Shown here piece after piece: positions 56,889 through 64,000 of a DNA stretch of 64,000 bases. Origin of the DNA: Eutypa lata (Eukaryota > Ascomycota > Sordariomycetes > Xylariales > Diatrypaceae); NCBI GenBank assembly GCA_022661535.1, contig JAKULF010000004.1:2604001-2668000 (forward strand). Reading direction: 5' to 3'. Both the position numbers and the translations under genes were made by a program. Under the pieces are notes generated by a model, which was not told the origin of the DNA, ran no database searches, and saw only the letters and a list, made by a program, of their open reading frames with translations. How positions within the stretch are numbered: position 1 is the stretch's first letter; every line of letters starts with the position of its first letter.

Positions 56889-59800
56889 AGTAAACGATGT
56901 CGACTAAAAAGAAACGAAAAAAGGACATAAGGGATAAAAAAAGAATACATCAGACTACATCGGAGGTTCGAGCTTCGAAACGTGCCGATTACCACGAGCC
57001 AGCGCAGTTTCTGAGTAATCCATAATCCGCGCATAAAAGTCTCCGGGAGTCCAGCAACAATAATAATTTAACAAGGAGCTATGCTTGTAAATTGGGGCGG
57101 TATTGGACTTAGCTTACATTACTTAGGCATGCCTGGGCAAGATGGGCTAGCATAAGTTATTTAGTTAGTAGACCCACTGGCCTGTCACTTATGCATGCCC
57201 TTTTCAACGATATACCTGTTATACTTCCCTCATGACCTTTTCGAAGCTCCATCCTTGCATTTGCTGTCTGCGCCCTCTTGCATGCGTAGTCCCTTTTCTC
57301 AGTGTTTACTGATGATATCTTACCTCCGTACCTATAGTATGTGTGCAGGTGCCTAGCACTAGGCCCTAATTACTACTATATAGGCGATCCTTATCGAATC
57401 ATACCTCTGTATTCGGCTAAGCTACCTATGTATGATCACCATCGTGATACCTAGCAGTCAGTGATATATTGTTTCGACGATGAACGGTTCACTACTGTAG
57501 ATGCGGTTGTGTTCCCGCACGCTAGGTAGTTCAAAAAAGACACAGAAAGGCATCTTCGGATGTTTGTTTTGTCATCATGACAGCCATGTTAGCGTATGCG
57601 TACTTATGTAATTAGTCAGTCAACTGATACCAACGTGTCGGGCTGTGAGCTAAACTATGTAGATTCTTGCCCTTTTTCGGCTCAGCTTAACTCCTATGTA
57701 GTTGAAAGATATGTGCGACTTGAATCAGCCCTAATCCCTACGTGTACCTTCTCGTAGGACTACCGTTCGTCTTCTCGAAACAAAAACGAGAACGAGAACG
57801 ACGACAAGTGTGCATTTCTTATCTCTGTCCGTCGAACTACATTCATTCTGCCTCATGTTAGAATATTCTTCCGAGGAACATTTCGGGATATCTTTGATCA
57901 GAAACCCACCTACGACTAGCAGCATAGATCGATGATAAAACTCCACTCGACTCAGTCGTCTCTAACAGTTTTTAGATAGTAGTAGTATAGATTCATACAA
58001 AGCTACTTCGTACGTATAAGCCGAATCTTTCTCCCGTTTATAGTTTCATCTAGGTACCTATTCGTACCTACGTAGGTGCTAGGTTGCTACTAGGGGCAGG
58101 TATCCTTGCTGCCGACCCCCACAGGGAAACGCCGTGGCGCCTAGAATGGAGAAGAAGAAAGTTATGCAGTTCGTACGGGTTGAAGCGAGTTCCGAATTGA
58201 CAGCACTTGTTCGGCGACATAGCGAATCTTAGGGTACCTTGTTACACGGCGTCTAGAAATTTTCAATTCTAACTAGAGGTTTGTTGTCTGTCCTATTTAC
58301 CTACATATGTATATCGATTTGACGATGATCTATTTACTGCTGCGCTCGTGGATTCGATTAATACCTGTAGATGATGAGATAGCCGATCTCGGTACCGGTG
58401 CTATATAAGTAAGCTGCCCTTAAGACAGAACATAAATTCGGCTCCGACAAGCCATAAAAGGAAGCTATGCTGCACATCTGAAGGCAGATGATAATCAATG
58501 CGCGCCTACTCGGCATCGGGCGTCAAATGGCACCGCCGGGCAAGAGTCATACTTCCACTAACTACTCCCTGCGCTATTTTTTTTCTTCCTAACCCCAGTT
58601 CCATATGAACTGTTGCTTTTTCATCTATAAGTTTTTTTAAGGTGGAAAGGGGGAAAGGGGGACCAAAATACTAATAAACTTATAGTGCCGTTTTCACACT
58701 ATCGAGGGTTATTAGGGCTCTTTCCGGCTTGGCTAGATGAAAGTTTCAGGTTTGAAAGGGTACGAGTCGGGTTCCGGGGCGGGTTCATCTCGCGTTCCGA
58801 GACCGAACCGAAGGGGTCCATCACCCCGAACTCCTGTCCAGAAACTCGCTCATTCCCCAATTCTCTGCCCCTGTCCATCGCCTGGCTATCTATATCCATC
58901 AACCTAGTGCCGCCTATATAGGGCTAGTAATGCTAATCTTAAAGGTCTCGTGAAATGCTTCTAGAAATCGCTCATCGCGAGTACGCAGTTTCTTCCGCGC
59001 ATGTGAGCATACTAACTACTATCTAAGAATTACGTAGCAGTAGAGATAGATGTTCGTCACCTGGATATTTTATCATCAAATCTGATAATTATGTACCTAG
59101 GCAGCTTTTTGTACCTCGGCACTTCGTTCCTCATCAGCCTCTGATCTATCCCGCCTGAGTCGTGAGTCGTGATGATGACTTTATCTGATCAGTACTAACT
59201 AACCGTCTAAAGCCTAATCAAAACCCAACTACAAATCGCTACCAAAACCTTGCGATCTCTACTCCTGACCCCTTCCTATGTAGATCACGACCAAGCCTCA
59301 ATTGCACACTGACCTTCATTTCGACCTGCTAGCGCGCGACAGCGATTGGCTCTCTCGCCTACTACATACGTAAGCATACCTGTCTACCTACTGCTGCATT
59401 GTCAGCAAGTACGTAGTTACCCCGTCCCCTGCAGCGATCAGAACTTAGCTAATAACACAGTCGGTCTAGATACGAGTTTGTTGTTCCTGCTTGCCTTCGT
59501 AGGGCTAGGTATATGATGGTGGGGTCCGTTTTTCGCATACAGCCTCCAGCTACCTACATACATACCTACCTGAAAAGAGCCATAAAATAAGTACCTACAT
59601 GTAGTTAACTACCTTAGGTTTTGTATCCTCTGATTATTCCCCTGCTGTAGACCATGATTACTCACACTAATAGATAAATAAAAAGAATCAAAGGGGTTTG
59701 AATTGAAATCCCGTCAACTACAAAGAATCGTACCCGGCAACTAGTTAAAAATTAGAAATTCTGAACCAACACCCAGCCACCCCCGATCGGCAATCTAACC

Positions 59801-62800
59801 GCAGAGAAAGTCACAAGTGGATCATCCCCCTTGATTAAGTTAATCGAGGGAGATCCCGTCTTGGCGTGTCAAATCTGCAAGGCCGCAGGGCAATACCCAA
59901 GTACCGGCATATCCTGTGTGTGCTAAAACTGATATTAGCGTCAACTCACTTCCTGACTTGGCTACGTATGTAGTATGTTGAACCAGGCTGTGGCTTTCCT
60001 GTCCTAAGGCGAGATGGTCAGGCTGCGACCTATGTACGTATGTACTCTCTGGTTCCATGCATGCCTTGATAAACAACAGCCCCACGATGGATGATCGCAT
60101 AATAAGCCCAACCCAGACTCGTGCGACCCACGGCAGTTTGGAGCTCAGAGTACGGCTTGAGCAAGTCTTATGAATAGGACTCCACGGCCAAGATTTAAAT
60201 CATGCACGGTTACCCTTTGCAACGCCGCGACTGGTCTGATAGGAACCTGGGGTAATAAGCGGCTGCTTCTAGTAGATGCTCGTCTTGCAGTAGGTGTTCC
60301 GGCCTTGCCATGACCTTCTCTCCAAGGTCGCCTTCATTTGGCCTTACTCATCATATAGACCTGTAACACTGTAGTTCCGATCTGCTCTCTGTCCGAATCG
60401 CCGTGATCGATCATCCTTTCCAGAACAAGAGCAAGTATTTGCGAAAATGTGGATCATCTCTACTCGATCATGCCTCTCCGTTCCAGGCCATCGTCGAAAG
60501 ATCGTGGCTAACACCGGGCCCTGGTTTCCCAACACAGAGGCATTGGTGCTGGGAAACAGCTCTCAGCTCATTCCAAACCCCAGTTTGTAAAGATAGACCT
60601 CGAGACAAGTCGGCCATCTCGAGATTGAGTCACGGTGGGAAATGAAGCCAGCGAGAAGTAGCCTTGACGTGGTTTTGAAGAATGACGTGAAGAGAAGTGA
60701 TCTTTGTAGACATGTTACAGTAGGGCTCTTAAGTCGTCTGACCTAGAGATTTGGGGGAGCCCAGGGCCTGGGAACGGTACCCTCCAGGATTCACTGAAGG
60801 TGTGGTTTCGCTCAAAAAGACATTGTACGCCGTTGACCGTGTTTGACGTGCCTCCATCTTCAGTGGAATATTTCTCTATACCTGTGAGGCATCGTGAGAA
60901 TATTTGTGCCAGGGACTTTGAGCTTGCCTAGATCTATCTTACCAAACCTAACCCAGTCATTTCTGCCAAATATACCTGCTTGTAGACATGTCTCGTGTTC
61001 TTGTTTTCTTCCTGAGATGCATTTGCGCAAGGGGGGCTTTGAGCGCGCTCAGAACAGTTTGTCTCCTTATATTCGAAATACCCTTGCTCTTTGGCAATCC
61101 GAAGTAGATAGACTATTTAGAGAGGATTGAATCTGACACGAAGGATCTAGCTTGGTCCATATTTTACCCCCCTCCCCCCCTTTGATTTTCACTACCGGCT
61201 GAGATGAACGTAGTGTATGTCCTACTTCTAGAAGACCCTTGATTTCGTCAGTACAGGTAGAGTCAAGTATTGCCAGCTCTGCTAGCTCATAGATCACATC
61301 TATCTGCTCCATTAAGACATAGCTTGCCGCCCCTTGTCTTGTCCAATGCGAAACGTATCGAACCCAAAGCTACTGGTAATCAAGGGCCCTTACGACTATT
61401 GTATCTAACTAACAGAAGGGAGATTCGAAGGGACCAGTCTTCTCCTATTGGAATCATTCAGTTGCGCTCCATTTTCCCGTAAGCACTGATTGTCACTATC
61501 ACAGAAGTTCATATCAATTCCATGTTTGAACAGACCAGATCCTCCAATGATCGACTCAGGTCCCAGTTTGATAAGTATTAATTGATTTCTGAAATTTGAC
61601 GGGTACGCCTACCGAGGTCTGTCATCCATGATAGTCCCAAACAGCTGCCCCTTCCGTTAAAGGAGGTCCTTGGTATGTTTAAGAGTGTCGCGGAAACCAA
61701 CCTGGGAGCAATTATTGCAAAGGCGTCTCCTAGCCAAAGTCTGGTTTGGAGAGACATCCCGAAACGAGGCCGTCTCTCCCGATTTCAGATTTTGGCGATG
61801 AACATAGCGAGCGATAGCTCTTCCACATTTTGAAGCCGACTGTTAGAATCATGTTGCCGATTGCTCGTCAAAAGGGGGGGAACGCCGGGTGGGAGTATTC
61901 AAGACCACCTTGGCTTGGTGACGGCACGGGATCGCTTAGTCATTACAGCACAGGTTCATGAATTGCTTTTCAGACTATAGAGATATACCCTATGATGTTG
62001 AATATTTGTGGCCTGCTAAGCTCTATATATCTTTCATGACATGCAGTTGAAGAGTCTCTGGGAACCCCCCCCCTCCCCAAGGAGGGATATGTATTGAGAC
62101 TCGTCAACATACAGCTGGCATGACATGATTGCTACCGAACGTTGACAGTGCCTCCTAATTCTATCCAATTACAATCACACTATAAAAATATAGTAGAGTG
62201 ACTTCCCTACGAATATCCTGCGGACCCTATGCCCACAGATTAGCAAACCAGACTAGCTCTCTTACAGTAGCTTTATTATTGTGTAAAGTACGAATAATCA
62301 AGCAAGTTATATCAAGTTAACACAATGATACAACTCAACTTGTGTGATAGTTATGCAAAGCAGGGGGCGTTTAACCATGTGGCGCTAATCCTTACAAGTT
62401 CCTGCCAATACCCCCTTTTCCCGTAAGACGCTGTAGACGCCCACGTTACGCAGAGACTGCGGTGGCGGACTTGTGTAACTGGAATTAATCTTCTGCTTTA
62501 TTGCGGAGATAAGCCATGTCGATCACCCCCGCAGCAGAGAAAGCGTTTTTCTTCCGATGATGTAAGGAGTCCTAGGTTTTCGATCTTCTATTCTTGGATA
62601 ATGAGGCACATCCGTTCTTTGTCTTATTGATGTGTCACTACGCCCGATGGGAAAGAAGGAGAAAATACCTCACGTTACTTACTACATAAACAAGGATTTT
62701 ATGAGGAGTCAGTAAGCAGCCATGATTGCTTCGGCGAGGGATAACGTTGCAAGTAGAGCGCTCAAGAGTAAGCTACATATGTAACCTGCGGTTAACCAAT

Positions 62801-63185
62801 GGCTGACAAATTCTTCAGGGCCGGATGGGACTTCTGTAGTGTACAGCTCTTCACCCTTTCTGGACACACCATCTGACTCGGGTTCCTAGGGCGCCGAACG
62901 ACTTGGCAATATTTGAGTTCCTGACGTTGCTACATACGAACGCGACAGTGCTACCATAAAGTACTCTACGAGGCATACCTAGTACTTGTATGAAGTAACG
63001 TAGTCTGACCAAGCGCCAGCAGAATGGGTACAAAAAAAGAAACTTTCAATCTAATTACTATGTCTATGTTGTTGTACAGGGATATATATATATATATACG
63101 TAAGTCAAATCTAACAAGGCTCGTCTCACACTCTACTCAGATCCAAGTCTGCTTCGGAGGGTTCTACCCTATAGGAGGTTATAAA
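55845..63185. other. Gene desert of 7.3 kb
   Basis: I see no gene. A (TGC)10 microsatellite lies at 56859-56888, and GAACGAGAACGA near 57785. Short isolated minus frames (e.g. 61312 down to 61067, MEQIDVIYELAELAILDSTC) are protein-like for a few dozen residues but lead nowhere. ACCTACGTA/GTATGTAGG words recur throughout. The left part is the upstream region of the Zn2Cys6 gene; the right end is 3' flank of the thioesterase gene. Long non-coding RNA genes cannot be ruled out. Confidence 0.45.
56859..56888. repeat. (TGC)10 microsatellite
   Basis: Ten perfect TGC units, followed by a stop codon in the plus frame. Intergenic. Confidence 0.9.
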
Positions 63186-64000
63186 CTATAACTTTGCTTT
63201 ATCGTTCTCATCCTTCTGCTTGAGTCGCACAACACCCTGGAAGCAAGGCGGAGTCAGCATCATGTAATCAATCGATCTTGCTTGCACACAACCACGTCGC
63301 AATGGAAGTAGAATGGAAGAGAAAAGAGCAAAAAAGAAAAAAGAAAAAAGAGAAAAGAAAGTGAAAGAAAACGCACCTCCTGAAAGCACGTAGCCAACAG
63401 CGTGCCGTCCTTGGCGAAGATGCGCTGGGTGACGACGCCGCGGCCGTCGCCGGCCCACGGGCTCTCCATCTCGGTGAACATCCACTCGTCGGCGCGGACG
63501 CGCTTCGGGTTGTGGAAGTAGATGGTGTGGTCGAGGCTGACCATCATGCCGATCTCGGGGCGGCCCCGGAAGCTCTCGAGGGGCCCGTTCCCGTCGAAGC
63601 GGTGCAGCTTCTCGACCCGGGCCCGCGCCGCCGCCGGCAGCCGCGCCACGTCGTCCACCGCCACGGGGAACCGCCACAGCCGGTGGATCCGCCCCACCGT
63701 GCCGATGAAGTAGCTGTCGCTGATGTACGCCAGCGCGCTCAGGTGCGCCTGGTGGCCGCCCTCGGCGCTGATGCGGCCCCGCGCCCGCACCCACTGGCGG
63801 GTCTTCCGCGCGTGCGCCGGCTGCTGCTGCTTCTTTTTGTCGTTGTGCCCGTCTCCGTCTCCGTCGGCGTCGGCGTCCCCCCCTCCCGTGATGCGGATGC
63901 GGTAGCTCTCGAACGGCGACGGGACCTTCCCGTCGTCCTCGCAGTCCCCCTCGTCGTCCGACCAGCCCGCCGGGTGCTCCCTGTCCTTCGTGGAGTCGTA
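63186..64000 (-). CDS. Peroxisomal acyl-CoA thioesterase II (TesB type), 5' end outside window
   Basis: Double-hotdog acyl-CoA thioesterase that frees fatty acids from CoA. Visible part: complement(join(63186..63236, 63377..64000 and beyond)), 224 residues, open to the window edge, so the N-terminal half is missing. Hallmarks: RQWVRARGRISAEGGHQAHL, SALAYISDSYFIGTV, MMVSLDHTIYFHNP (with the catalytic Asp), FTEMESPWAGDGRGVVTQRI (Gln of the triad) and FAKDGTLLATCFQEGVVRLK, the last formed only after removing the 140-nt intron. The protein ends in KAKL, a PTS1 peroxisome signal, which suits a role in beta-oxidation. An inserted low-complexity stretch near the visible start (GGGDADADGDGDGH, then KKKQQQ) interrupts a conserved region. 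Confidence 0.88.
   Translation of the reverse strand, partial: RLHEGQGAPGGLVGRRGGLRGRREGPVAVRELPHPHHGRGGRRRRRRRRRAQRQKEAAAAGARAEDPPVGAGAGPHQRRGRPPGAPERAGVHQRQLLHRHGGADPPAVAVPRGGGRRGAAAGGGAGPGREAAPLRRERAPRELPGPPRDRHDGQPRPHHLLPQPEARPRRRVDVHRDGEPVGRRRPRRRHPAHLRQGRHAVGYVLSGGAFSFTFFSLFSFFFFALFSSILLPLRRGCVQARSIDYMMLTPPCFQGVVRLKQKDENDKAKL

Overview
The window is a piece of nuclear chromosome from a filamentous ascomycete (Pezizomycotina, most likely a Sordariomycete). The evidence is short GT-AG introns (46 to about 230 nt) with CTAAC/CTGAC-like branch sites, fungal-only families (2EXR, DUF6594, Zn2Cys6, fungal Hsp70-like, fungal cyanide hydratase), genes on both strands without operons, and a 1.7 kb A+T block with the signature of repeat-induced point mutation (RIP). 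No tRNA, rRNA or CRISPR was found.

Layout. 0-14 kb is an accessory-looking stretch: a five-exon cyanide hydratase/nitrilase, a frame-broken 2EXR gene, a monocarboxylate-type MFS transporter with a 4-nt exon, a large intronless protein that looks like a degenerate amidoligase, a secreted thaumatin-like protein, a repeat-rich zinc-ribbon protein and a DUF6594 membrane protein. 14.7-17.1 kb holds an Hsp70-like ATPase with a proline-rich N-terminus. 17-24 kb is gene-poor and contains the RIP-like island (20041-21754) and a small inverted-repeat element beside it. 24-48 kb carries mostly housekeeping genes: a His-rich orphan, glucokinase, a Naa50-like acetyltransferase with a PCNA-box-like N-terminus, an SAGA deubiquitinase-module Sgf11-like protein, a PPIL1-type cyclophilin, a CCHC-finger orphan, signal peptide peptidase, a 99-aa single-span membrane protein and an 11-exon APC-superfamily permease. 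From 48 kb to the end there is one Zn2Cys6 regulator (54.6-55.8 kb) between two deserts of about 6.6 and 7.3 kb; the window ends inside a peroxisomal (PTS1, AKL) acyl-CoA thioesterase.

The genes do not form an obvious pathway or biosynthetic cluster. I rebuilt splice structures by hand; the multi-exon models given as joins keep frame across all junctions, and their summed lengths divide by three. All family names come from recognition of motifs, without database searches. The strongest items for a second look are the Naa50-like protein with a PIP box, the degenerate amidoligase-like protein, the CpA/TpG-free island with its nested inverted repeats, the 4-nt exon, the zinc-ribbon gene built on tandem repeats, and a 9-bp minisatellite lying inside an orphan reading frame.
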